From assembly GCF_030812785.1 (NCBI RefSeq), contig NZ_JAUSTJ010000003.1, positions 434,001-498,000 on the forward strand: a DNA stretch of 64,000 bases. The letters run 5' to 3'. Below, in pieces: positions 16,810 to 24,738 of the stretch (position 1 is its first letter; each line of letters begins with the position of its first letter). A program made the translations under genes and the position numbers. The DNA is from Sphingomonas kyeonggiensis (GTDB lineage: Bacteria; Pseudomonadota; Alphaproteobacteria; Sphingomonadales; Sphingomonadaceae). A model generated the notes under the pieces. It had not been told where the DNA came from. It saw only the letters and a program-made list of their open reading frames with translations, and searched no databases.

Positions 16810-17550
16810 TCAGCCCATCGAGCTGCGGGTATCGTCCAGCGCCAGGTCGACGAGCAGGCGCATCGCTTCGCTGGCCGCATCGCCGTCGCCCGCCACTATC
16901 GCGTCATAGACGCGGACGTGATCGGGGATCGGGTTGCGCGGCAGGGTGCGCGAGCGCTGCTTGAACTGGGTGGTCCAGGCCACCGCCGCGCCGATGCTGG
17001 CGCTCAGCACGATCAGCGCGTCGTTGCCGGTCGCGTGCAGGATCGCATTGTGGAAGTCGCGGTCGGCCGAGCGTCCGGCATCGGTGGCCAGCGTCTTCTG
17101 GCGCATCTCGGCCAGCGCCGCCTTCATGATCTTCAGATCGTCCTTGGTCCGCCGCTCTGCCGCCAGGCGCGCAGCGGCGGGCTCGACGATCGCGCGCAGC
17201 TCGAACAGGTTGCGGATGAACTCGATATCGGGCTCGCCGGTGAACGCCCAGGCGAGCACGTCGGGATCGAGCAGGTTCCAGCGGCTGCGCGGCAGCACGC
17301 GGGTGCCGGCCTTGGTGCGGCTCTCCACCAGCCCCTTGGCGGCAAGCACCTGCACCGCCTCGCGATAGGCGCTGCGCGATACGTTGAGCGCTTCGGAAAA
17401 GGCGACCTCGGCCTCCAGCTTGTCGCCCGGCGCATATTCGCCCGAGACGATCGCCGATCCCAGCTTGTGCGCGATCGCGCCATGCAGGCGCCGTCCGGTG
17501 CCGCGCTTCGGCTTTTCGCCTTCGTTATCCTGGCCTTCGTCCTGCATCAT
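16810..17550 (-). CDS. GntR-family regulator, FadR/FCD subfamily
   Basis: 246 residues. The N-terminal winged helix (about 20-90) includes LHGAIAHKLGSAIVSGEYAPGDKLEAE and the recognition segment NVSRSAYREAVQVLAAKGLVE. A C-terminal all-helical FCD ligand domain (about 105-240) contains the Asp/His metal-ligand pattern (ADRDFHNAI, AVAW, NPIPDHVRVYDAI). It probably represses the arabinose locus in the absence of a sugar-acid intermediate. Four TnGTnnnACnA palindromes sit at the locus promoters, one of them in its own divergent region at 17638. Two consecutive ATG codons (17550, 17547) are possible starts; neither has a strong ribosome-binding site. Confidence 0.88.
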   Translation of the reverse strand: MMQDEGQDNEGEKPKRGTGRRLHGAIAHKLGSAIVSGEYAPGDKLEAEVAFSEALNVSRSAYREAVQVLAAKGLVESRTKAGTRVLPRSRWNLLDPDVLAWAFTGEPDIEFIRNLFELRAIVEPAAARLAAERRTKDDLKIMKAALAEMRQKTLATDAGRSADRDFHNAILHATGNDALIVLSASIGAAVAWTTQFKQRSRTLPRNPIPDHVRVYDAIVAGDGDAASEAMRLLVDLALDDTRSSMG

Positions 17551-17637
17551 TTGTCGTTGTCTGCCCTCTCTCCTGCATCCTTAACAGCCGCGACGAACAA
17601 GCGGAACGAAAGATTGCCTCTGGCGCTCGACTGAAAT

Positions 17638-17648
17638 ATGTCGGACTA
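17638..17648. promoter_or_regulatory. GntR-type operator copy 2
   Basis: ATGTCGGACTA lies between the divergent regulator and the FAH-fold gene and is a one-step variant of TAGTCnGACTA. It could serve autoregulation and control of the plus-strand sugar operon. Confidence 0.6.
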
Positions 17649-17708
17649 ATAATCGAGTCAAAGCGACCGGGGTAAAGCCGGCCGCCCAGGGTCCATCTAG
17701 GAGAGGTT

Positions 17709-18701
17709 ATGCGTTTTCGCCTGTTGCAGCATCGTGATTCGGAAGGCGTGCGGTCGGTGATCGCGGCGCGGGATGCACGGGCGACTCTGGTTCCCGGTGT
17801 GGCGAGCGTGCGCGAACTGGCGCTCGACGCGATCGCAAAGGGCCAGACGCTGGCCGAGGCGGTGGCGTCGCGCGGCGAAGGCGCGGAGATCGACCTGGCC
17901 GCCGAGCTTGCCGCCGGCCGCCTGCTCGCGCCGATCGATCATGAAGATCCCGCGCATCTGGTGATGACCGGCACCGGCCTCACCCATCTCGGCTCGGCCG
18001 AGGGGCGCGACAAGATGCACCGCGAAGCCGTGTCCGCCGAGAAGCAGACCGATTCGATGCGGATGTTCCTGGAAGGGGCCGAGGGCGGCAAGCCTGCGCC
18101 CGGCCAGGTCGGCCAGCAGCCTGAGTGGTTCTACAAGGGCGACGGCTCCCAGCTCGTCGGCCCTGGCGCGCCGCTGACCATGCCCGCCTTCGCCCAGGAT
18201 GGCGGCGAGGAGCCCGAACTGGCTGGCATCTACCTGATCGGTCCGGACGGCACCCCGCATCGCCTCGGCCTGTGCCTCGCCAACGAGTTCAGCGACCATG
18301 TGACCGAGCGGCACAATTACCTCTGGCTCGCCCATTCGAAGCTGCGCCAGGCCGCGCTCGGCCCCGAGCTGCTGGTCGGCGAGGCGCCGAGCGACGTGCG
18401 CGGCGCCAGCCGCATCCTGCGCGACGGCGCGGTGCTGTGGGAGAAGCCGTTCCTGTCGGGCGAGGACAATATGTCGCACAGCCTCGCCAATCTCGAGCAT
18501 CACCATTTCAAATATGCCAGCTTCCGCCGTCCGGGCGACGTTCACGTCCATTTCTTCGGCACCGCGACTCTGTCCTTCGCCGACGGCGTGCGCACCGAGC
18601 CGGGCGACGTGTTCGAGATCGAGGCGGCGCCCTTCACCCTGCCGCTGCGCAACACGCTCGCCCGCGCCGACGAAGCGCCGGTCGAAGTGAAGGCACTCTG
18701 A
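17709..18701 (+). CDS. FAH-fold AraD1/GguC-like protein
   Basis: 330 residues of the fumarylacetoacetate-hydrolase fold. The C-terminal catalytic half carries EPELAGIYLIG, LGLCLANEFSDH, LGPELLVGE, NMSHSLANLEHHHFKYASF and a FFGTATLSF strand that match the fold's metal-binding pattern. In Caulobacter, XylX of this superfamily dehydrates 2-keto-3-deoxy-xylonate. By position, upstream of an aldose dehydrogenase, this one likely acts on the keto-deoxy pentonate from the dehydratase. AGGAG precedes ATG 17709. Its stop overlaps the next start (TGATG). The reaction is inferred, not seen. Confidence 0.75.
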   Translation: MRFRLLQHRDSEGVRSVIAARDARATLVPGVASVRELALDAIAKGQTLAEAVASRGEGAEIDLAAELAAGRLLAPIDHEDPAHLVMTGTGLTHLGSAEGRDKMHREAVSAEKQTDSMRMFLEGAEGGKPAPGQVGQQPEWFYKGDGSQLVGPGAPLTMPAFAQDGGEEPELAGIYLIGPDGTPHRLGLCLANEFSDHVTERHNYLWLAHSKLRQAALGPELLVGEAPSDVRGASRILRDGAVLWEKPFLSGEDNMSHSLANLEHHHFKYASFRRPGDVHVHFFGTATLSFADGVRTEPGDVFEIEAAPFTLPLRNTLARADEAPVEVKAL

Positions 18702-19630
18702 TGGCCGCGCCGATCCGCATCGCGATCGTCGGCATGGGCAAGATCGCCCATGACCAGCATCTTCCCTCGATCGCCGGCGACGACCGTTTCGAACTGGTCG
18801 CGACGGTCAGCTCGCGCGGGGAAGGGGTGGGCGCGCTGCCGCACTACCGCACGCTCGACGAACTGCTCGCCAGCGACATCGCGGTCGATGCCGTGTCGCT
18901 CTGCACCCCGCCCCAGGTCCGCTACGATCTCGCTTCGGCGGCGATCGCGGCCGGCAAGCATGTCTTCCTCGAGAAGCCACCCGGCGCGACGCTCGCCGAA
19001 GTGGCGATGCTCGAGGCGCAGGCGGCCGAAGCGGGCGTCACGCTCTTCGCCAGCTGGCATTCGCGCTATGCCGCCGGTGTCGCCCCGGCCAAGGCCTGGC
19101 TCGCCGATCGCAGGACCCTGGGCGCCGCGATCGTCTGGCGCGAGGATGTCCGCGTCTGGCATCCCGGCCAGGACTGGATCTGGGCGCCCGGCGGGCTCGG
19201 CGTGTTCGATCCGGGCATCAACGCGCTGTCGATCGCCACGGCGATCCTGCCGGCCTTCTTCCTGGTCGACGGCACGCTGTCGCTGCCCGCCAATCGCGAG
19301 GCGCCGATCGCCGCCGACCTGAAGTTCCGCGATGCCGCCGGCGCACCGGTGACCATGGACCTCGATTGGCGCCAGACCGGCCCGCAGAGCTGGGACATCA
19401 GCGTCGAGACCGATGCCGGCACGCTCAGGCTGGAGAAGGGCGGGGCGGTGCTCACTTTGCCGGGCGGCGAACCGCAGGTGGCCGCGGATCGCGAATATCC
19501 GGGCCTCTACGCCCGTTTCGCCGATCTGGTCCATGCCGGTGCGCGTGACGTCGATACCGCGCCGCTGCGCCTGGTCGCCGACGCGTTCCTGCGCGCGCAC
19601 CGTAAGTCGGTCGAGCCGTTCGTCGAATGA
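18701..19630 (+). CDS. Gfo/Idh/MocA sugar 1-dehydrogenase (L-arabinose/D-galactose type)
   Basis: 309 residues. An N-terminal Rossmann domain (IAIVGMGKIAHDQHLPSIAG, nucleotide-binding G-x-G-x-x-A) includes the EKP motif (KHVFLEKPPGATLAEV). The C-terminal alpha/beta domain carries WHSRYAAGV and the GGLGVFDPGINALSI active-site segment. The length and these motifs resemble D-galactose and L-arabinose 1-dehydrogenases, which oxidise the sugar to its lactone in the cytoplasm. With the dehydratase and FAH-fold enzyme it supplies three steps of an oxidative arabinose route. Start and stop are coupled to the upstream gene by TGATG. Confidence 0.85.
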   Translation: MAAPIRIAIVGMGKIAHDQHLPSIAGDDRFELVATVSSRGEGVGALPHYRTLDELLASDIAVDAVSLCTPPQVRYDLASAAIAAGKHVFLEKPPGATLAEVAMLEAQAAEAGVTLFASWHSRYAAGVAPAKAWLADRRTLGAAIVWREDVRVWHPGQDWIWAPGGLGVFDPGINALSIATAILPAFFLVDGTLSLPANREAPIAADLKFRDAAGAPVTMDLDWRQTGPQSWDISVETDAGTLRLEKGGAVLTLPGGEPQVAADREYPGLYARFADLVHAGARDVDTAPLRLVADAFLRAHRKSVEPFVE

Positions 19631-19685
19631 ATGCGGCCGTGGCGTGCCGCGGTCTTTCCGAGAACAGAATGTTGGGAGAAGAGGG

Positions 19686-21242
19686 ATGAAGAAGCTCTGG
19701 AGCGCGATCGTAGTCGCGCTGCTGTCGACGGCGACGCCGGTCCTCGCGCAGGATGCGCCCGCGCCGGGCGAGGCGACTGCCACGCTGCATGCCGACACGC
19801 CGGGCCCGGTCTATGACCGGCGCATGTTCACCCAGTTCGCCGAGCATCTTGGCAATGGCATCTATGGCGGCCTGTGGGTGGGCCGCGATTCCAAGATCCC
19901 CAACACCCGCGGCTTCCGCAACGACGTGGTCGCGGCGCTCAAGCAGCTCGGCGTGCCGGTGGTGCGCTGGCCGGGCGGCTGCTTCGCCGACGAATATCAC
20001 TGGCGCGAGGGCATCGGCCCGCAGGCCCAGCGCCCGGTGAAGATCAACACGCACTGGGGCGGCGTCACCGAGCCCAACACCGTCGGCACCCACGAGTTCA
20101 TGGACCTGATGGAGCAGATGGGCGCCGAGCCCTACATCGCCGGCAATGTCGGCAACGGCACCGCGCGCGAGATGGCGGAGTGGGTCGAGTACATGACCTC
20201 GCCCGCCGGCAGCCTCGCCGACGAGCGCGCCAAGAACGGCCGCAAGGCGCCCTGGGCGGTGCCCTATTTCGGCGTCGGCAACGAGCTGTGGGGCTGCGGC
20301 GGCAACATGCGCCCGGAATTCGCCGCGGACGAGACGCGCCGCTACGTCACCTTCATCAAGGCGCCGGCCGGCACCAAGATCCTCAAGATCGCCTCGGGCG
20401 CCAATGTCGACGATTATCGCTGGACCGAGACGATGATCCGCGAGGCGGGCAATCTCGTCGACGGCCTGTCGCTCCATTACTACACCATCCCCGGCGGCTG
20501 GCCGCCCCGTGCCTCGGCCACCGATTTCGGCGAGGCCGGCTGGGCGGAGACGCTGTCCGAGGCCAATCGGATGGACGAGCTGATCACCAAGCATTCGGCG
20601 ATCATGGACAAGTACGATCCGCAGAAGCGCGTCTTCCTCGCGGTCGACGAATGGGGCACTTGGTACAAGGGCGATCCGGGCACCAATCCGGGTTTCCTGC
20701 GCCAGCAGAACACGCTGCGCGACGCGCTGGTCGCCGCGATCCATCTCAACATCTTCGCCAAGCATGCCGATCGCGTGAAGATGAGCGCGATCGCCCAGAT
20801 GGTGAACGTGCTCCAGGCGATGATCCTCACCGATGGCGCGAAGATGGTGAAGACGCCGACCTATCATGTGTTCGAGCTCTACAAGCCGTACATGGACGCG
20901 ACGGTGCTGCCGATCGAGGTCAAGTCGCCCTGGTATGCCAAGGACCGTTGGACGATGCCCTCGGTCTCGGCCTCGGCGGTGCGCGACAAGGCGGGCCAGG
21001 TCCATGTCGGTCTCGCCAATCTCGATCCCAACCGCGCCGTGCCGGTGCGCGTGTCGCTCGCCGGGGTGAGCGCGGGCACCGTGTCGGGCCGGATCATCAC
21101 GGCGCCGGCGATGAACGCCTATAACGACTTCGGCGCGCCGGAGGCGGTCACCGCGGTGCCGTTCAGCGGCGCGCTGCTGAGCGGCGGCGTGCTGACGGTG
21201 ACGCTGCCGGCCAAGTCCGTGGTCATGCTCGACCTCAAGTGA
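19686..21242 (+). CDS. Alpha-L-arabinofuranosidase, GH51
   Basis: 518 residues, exported (signal peptide 1-22, VALLSTATPVLAQ). It removes terminal L-arabinofuranose from arabinan or arabinoxylan fragments, presumably in the periplasm. Clan-A catalytic pair: acid/base Glu200 in GVGNELWGCGG and nucleophile Glu322 in AVDEWGTW. Other GH51 signatures are VVRWPGGCFADEYHWREGIGP and LSLHYYT. A C-terminal beta-sandwich ends KSVVMLDLK. GGGAG lies shortly before ATG 19686. It starts a tight glycosidase run; its stop overlaps the next ATG by 1 bp. Confidence 0.92.
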   Translation: MKKLWSAIVVALLSTATPVLAQDAPAPGEATATLHADTPGPVYDRRMFTQFAEHLGNGIYGGLWVGRDSKIPNTRGFRNDVVAALKQLGVPVVRWPGGCFADEYHWREGIGPQAQRPVKINTHWGGVTEPNTVGTHEFMDLMEQMGAEPYIAGNVGNGTAREMAEWVEYMTSPAGSLADERAKNGRKAPWAVPYFGVGNELWGCGGNMRPEFAADETRRYVTFIKAPAGTKILKIASGANVDDYRWTETMIREAGNLVDGLSLHYYTIPGGWPPRASATDFGEAGWAETLSEANRMDELITKHSAIMDKYDPQKRVFLAVDEWGTWYKGDPGTNPGFLRQQNTLRDALVAAIHLNIFAKHADRVKMSAIAQMVNVLQAMILTDGAKMVKTPTYHVFELYKPYMDATVLPIEVKSPWYAKDRWTMPSVSASAVRDKAGQVHVGLANLDPNRAVPVRVSLAGVSAGTVSGRIITAPAMNAYNDFGAPEAVTAVPFSGALLSGGVLTVTLPAKSVVMLDLK

Positions 21243-22234
21243 TGCGCTTCGAGCTCGCTATCGCGGGGCTGCTGCTCGCGGCACCCGCCGCCGCGCAGGA
21301 CGCGTCGCCGCTCAACACCCGGTTGAGCGGCGACATCGCCCCCACCCACGATCCGGTGATCGCGCGCGAGGGCGACACCTATTATGTCTTCGGCACCGGG
21401 CTGAGTTCGAAGACCTCGAAGGACCTGGTCCACTGGACCGCGGGCAAGCGCCTGCTCGATGCATTGCCCGAATGGGCGGTGCGTGCGATCCCCGGCGCCA
21501 CGGATGCCTGGGCGCCCGATATCGCCTTCGTGAACGGCCGCTGGCGCCTCTATTACGCCGTCTCCACCTTCGGTTCGAACCGCTCGGCGATCGGCCTGGC
21601 GACGAGCCCGACGCTCGATCCTGCCGCCCCTGGCTATGGCTGGCGCGACGAGGGGCTGGTCCTCCAGTCGAAGCCGGGCGACGACTACAACGCGATCGAT
21701 CCCAATTTCGTGGTCGATCGCGAAGGGCGGCACTGGCTGTCCTTCGGCAGCTTCTGGGGTGGGCTCAAGCTCGTCCGGCTCGATCCGAAGACCGGCAAGC
21801 CGCTCGATCCCCGGGCCCCGCCGCTGGCGATCGCGCGGCGGCTCGTGCCTGCGGGTGCGCCGGCACCGGTCGAGGCGCCGTTCATCCTCGCGCATGGTGG
21901 CTGGTACTGGCTGTTCGCCTCGTACGACTATTGCTGCAAGGGCACGAATAGCACCTATTATACCGTCGTTTCCCGCGCGAAGTCCCTCAAGGGACCGTAT
22001 CGGGGTAAAGACGGCAGCCCCATGTTGCAGGGCGGCGGCACCGTGTTCCTGCGGGCCGATCTGCCCGAGAAGCAGCGCTTCCGGGGGCCTGGCCATCCCG
22101 GTTTCCTGCATGACAAGGACGGCGCAGATTACGTCGTCTATCACGCCTATGATGTTGAAAACAAAGGGACGCCGACCCTGCGGATCGCCCGGATCCGCTG
22201 GGGCAAGGACGGCTGGCCCATAGCGGAGGATTGA
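21242..22234 (+). CDS. GH43 arabinanase/arabinosidase (secreted)
   Basis: 330 residues with signal peptide (AIAGLLLAAPAAAQ). The five-bladed propeller of GH43 shows all three catalytic acids: base Asp37 in PTHDPVI, pKa modulator Asp153 in AIDPNFV and acid Glu211 in VEAPFIL. Blade motifs TDAWAPDIAFVNGRWRLYY and GPGHPGF resemble endo-1,5-alpha-arabinanases. ATG 21242 is preferred over the GTG three bases before it because it gives a TGATG coupling with GH51. Confidence 0.9.
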   Translation: MRFELAIAGLLLAAPAAAQDASPLNTRLSGDIAPTHDPVIAREGDTYYVFGTGLSSKTSKDLVHWTAGKRLLDALPEWAVRAIPGATDAWAPDIAFVNGRWRLYYAVSTFGSNRSAIGLATSPTLDPAAPGYGWRDEGLVLQSKPGDDYNAIDPNFVVDREGRHWLSFGSFWGGLKLVRLDPKTGKPLDPRAPPLAIARRLVPAGAPAPVEAPFILAHGGWYWLFASYDYCCKGTNSTYYTVVSRAKSLKGPYRGKDGSPMLQGGGTVFLRADLPEKQRFRGPGHPGFLHDKDGADYVVYHAYDVENKGTPTLRIARIRWGKDGWPIAED

Positions 22235-22238
22235 CCCG

Positions 22239-23264
22239 ATGACCCTGCTTACCCGCCGCGGCTTCGCCGGCAGCGCCGCGCTGCTCGCCGCCGCCCCCGC
22301 GCTCGCCAAAAAGCCCGGCATTATCAATCCCCTGGTCCGCCAGCGCGCCGACGCCCAGGTGTTCCGCCACACCGACGGCAGCTATTATCTGACCGGCTCC
22401 GTACCCGAATATGACCGGCTGGTCCTTCGCCGCTCCAGGACCCTGGCCGGCCTCGCCACCGCACCCGAGCGGGTGCTCTGGCGCCACCTCGCCAGCGGTC
22501 CGCTCTCCGGCTTCATCTGGGCGCCCGAGATGCACCTGATCGACGGCCGCTGGATCATGTATTTCGCGGCGGGCCCGAGCGGCGGCGGCGAGGACGTGTT
22601 CCGCATCCGCACCTATGCGGTCGTATGCGACGGCGCCGACCCGATGACCGGAGAGTGGAGCGTGCTCGGCCAGCTCGAGACGCCCTGGGACAGCTTCAAC
22701 CTCGACTCCACCTCCTTCGTCCACCGCGGCACCCGCTACCTCGCCTGGGCGCAGCGCGAGCCGGGGATCGAGACCAACAGCAATCTCTATCTCGCCCCGC
22801 TAAAGACACCGCTGACGCTCGCGGCCAAACCCGCGCGCCTCTCGGTCCCCACGCTCGACTGGGAGATCCAGGGCTTCAAGGTGAACGAGGCGCCAGCGCT
22901 GCTTGCCCGCCACGGCAAGCTCTTCATGACCTATTCCGCCAGCGCTACCGATGCGCGCTACTGCATGGGCATGCTCACCTGCCGCGACGATGCCGACATC
23001 ATGGACCCGGCCAACTGGTCCAAGTCGCCGGTGCCGGTGTTCAAGTCCTCGCCGAAGAACAAGGTCTGGGGCCCGGGTCATAACAGCTTCACCACCGACG
23101 AGCGTGGCCGTGACATGCTGGTCTTCCACGGCCGCGATTACGAGAAGATCGAAGGCGACCCGCTGTTCGATCCCAATCGCCACACCCGCGTCCAGCCGAT
23201 CCGCTACCGGCCCGACGGCATGCCCGATTTCGGCGAGCCGGTCGCCAACGGGCCGCTGCGGTGA
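22239..23264 (+). CDS. GH43 exo-arabinofuranosidase-type enzyme, Tat-like signal
   Basis: 341 residues. The N-terminus TRRGFAGSAALLAAAPALA carries a twin-arginine-like motif, so folded export is possible. Propeller catalytic residues: Asp38 (RADAQV), Asp156 (LDSTSF) and Glu217 (VNEAPA), with the blade motifs GFIWAPEMHLIDGRWIMYFA and VWGPGHNSFTTDE. The arrangement resembles exo-alpha-1,5-L-arabinofuranosidases of GH43, distinct from the preceding gene. GGAGG precedes the start and the gap to the upstream stop is 4 bp. Confidence 0.88.
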   Translation: MTLLTRRGFAGSAALLAAAPALAKKPGIINPLVRQRADAQVFRHTDGSYYLTGSVPEYDRLVLRRSRTLAGLATAPERVLWRHLASGPLSGFIWAPEMHLIDGRWIMYFAAGPSGGGEDVFRIRTYAVVCDGADPMTGEWSVLGQLETPWDSFNLDSTSFVHRGTRYLAWAQREPGIETNSNLYLAPLKTPLTLAAKPARLSVPTLDWEIQGFKVNEAPALLARHGKLFMTYSASATDARYCMGMLTCRDDADIMDPANWSKSPVPVFKSSPKNKVWGPGHNSFTTDERGRDMLVFHGRDYEKIEGDPLFDPNRHTRVQPIRYRPDGMPDFGEPVANGPLR

Positions 23265-24613
23265 GCGGGATCGCCCGCCGCGAACTGCTCGCGGCGGGGC
23301 TGGCGCTGCCCGCGGGCGCGCACGCCGCCGCGCGGGCAGGGGAGGCGCCGCGCCTGCTCGCGCCGACCCCGCCGATGGGCTGGAACAGCTGGAACAGCTT
23401 CGCCACGACGATCACTGAGGCGCAGGCGCTCGAGACCGCCGGCATCATGGCCGAGAAGCTGCTGCTCTCGGGCTATGAGGTCTTCACGGTCGACATCCAG
23501 TGGTACGAGCCCGGCGCGACGGGCTATGCCTATAGCGCCGCACCGGTGCCGGCGATGGACCAATGGGGCCGTCTCCAGCCTGCGCCCAACCGCTTCCCGT
23601 CCAGCGCAGGCGGCAAGGGCTTCGCTCCACTCGCCGCCCGCGTCCACAAGCTCGGGCTGCGCTTCGGCATCCATGTGATGCGGGGCATTCCGCGGCTGGC
23701 GGTGGAGCGCAACCTGCCGGTGCTCGGCACCCAGGTCCGCGCCCGCGACGTCGCCGACACCACGAGCATCTGCTCCTGGAACCCCGACATGTACGGCGTC
23801 GATATGCGCAAGCCCGGCGCCCAGGCCTGGTATGACGGGGTGTTCGCACAATATGCCGCTTGGGGCGTCGACTTCGTCAAGGTCGACGACATGAGCCGGC
23901 CCTATGACGCGCATGCCGCCGAGATCGAGGGGATCGCGCTGGCGATCCGCCGCTCGGGCCGGCCGATGGTCCTCAGCCTCTCGCCTGGCGAGACGCCGCT
24001 GGTCCGTGCCGACCATGTCCGTCGCCATGCCGAGATGTGGCGCATCTCCGACGATTTCTGGGACGAATGGCCGATGCTCGAGGCCCAGTTCACCCGGCTC
24101 GAGAACTGGAGCCCGCATATCGGCAACGGACGCTGGCCCGATGCGGACATGCTCCCGCTCGGCCGGCTGGCGATGGGCGCGCGCGACACCCGCTTCACGC
24201 CCGACGAGCAGCGGACGTTGATGACGCTCTGGGCGATCGCCCGCTCGCCGCTGATCATGGGCGGGGACCTGCGCCACCTCGACGCACCCACGCTCGCGCT
24301 GCTGACCAATCCCGAAGTGATCGCGGTGAACCAGGCGAGCAGCGGCAATCGTCCGCATTTCCTCACCGATCAGGCGCGTATCTGGTCGGCGACCGCCGCG
24401 GACGGGCGCAGCCCCTATGTCGCGCTGTTCAACAACTCCGGCCAGCCCAGGCAGCTCGGGCTGCCGCTGGCCGCGCTCGGGCTGCCGCGAGGAAGCGCCG
24501 TGCGCGATCTCTGGGCGCGAAAGCTGCTCCCTGACGTGGCCGAGGCAGTGCGCCTGACGCTCCCGGCGCATGGCGCGGCGCTGCTGCAGGTGATGCAGCC
24601 TAGCCACAGTTAG
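23261..24613 (+). CDS. GH27 alpha-galactosidase / beta-L-arabinopyranosidase
   Basis: 450 residues. A Tat-like leader (ARRELLAAGLALPAGAHA) precedes the GH27 barrel: PPMGWNSWNSF at the start, nucleophile Asp209 in DFVKVDDM, acid/base region RISDDFWDEW (about 262-270), and ARSPLIMGGDLRHLD. A C-terminal beta-sandwich follows. GH27 contains alpha-galactosidases and beta-L-arabinopyranosidases. In this arabinan setting either galactose from arabinogalactan or terminal arabinopyranose is a plausible product. The GTG start shares a GTGA overlap with the upstream stop. Its own stop codon lies within GntR operator copy 3. Confidence 0.88.
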   Translation: MSGIARRELLAAGLALPAGAHAAARAGEAPRLLAPTPPMGWNSWNSFATTITEAQALETAGIMAEKLLLSGYEVFTVDIQWYEPGATGYAYSAAPVPAMDQWGRLQPAPNRFPSSAGGKGFAPLAARVHKLGLRFGIHVMRGIPRLAVERNLPVLGTQVRARDVADTTSICSWNPDMYGVDMRKPGAQAWYDGVFAQYAAWGVDFVKVDDMSRPYDAHAAEIEGIALAIRRSGRPMVLSLSPGETPLVRADHVRRHAEMWRISDDFWDEWPMLEAQFTRLENWSPHIGNGRWPDADMLPLGRLAMGARDTRFTPDEQRTLMTLWAIARSPLIMGGDLRHLDAPTLALLTNPEVIAVNQASSGNRPHFLTDQARIWSATAADGRSPYVALFNNSGQPRQLGLPLAALGLPRGSAVRDLWARKLLPDVAEAVRLTLPAHGAALLQVMQPSHS

Positions 24614-24621
24614 TCTGACTA
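24611..24621. promoter_or_regulatory. GntR-type operator copy 3
   Basis: TAGTCTGACTA, a perfect palindrome. Its first three bases are the stop codon of the GH27 gene. It lies 77 bp centre to centre from copy 4. Confidence 0.65.
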
Positions 24622-24687
24622 TTTTATGCTCCTGCTTCCTATATGCCTTGACGTCATCTCGGTGGCACCGGTAAGTCACCTAAAAAT

Positions 24688-24698
24688 ATGTCAGACTA
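24688..24698. promoter_or_regulatory. GntR-type operator copy 4
   Basis: ATGTCAGACTA lies 40 bp before the TonB-receptor start, where a repressor would overlap the promoter or early leader. Together with copy 3 it could allow looping. Confidence 0.65.
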
Positions 24699-24738
24699 AA
24701 TAGCCGCAAATGACGGCTAGGCTAGGGGAGGTGTGAAT

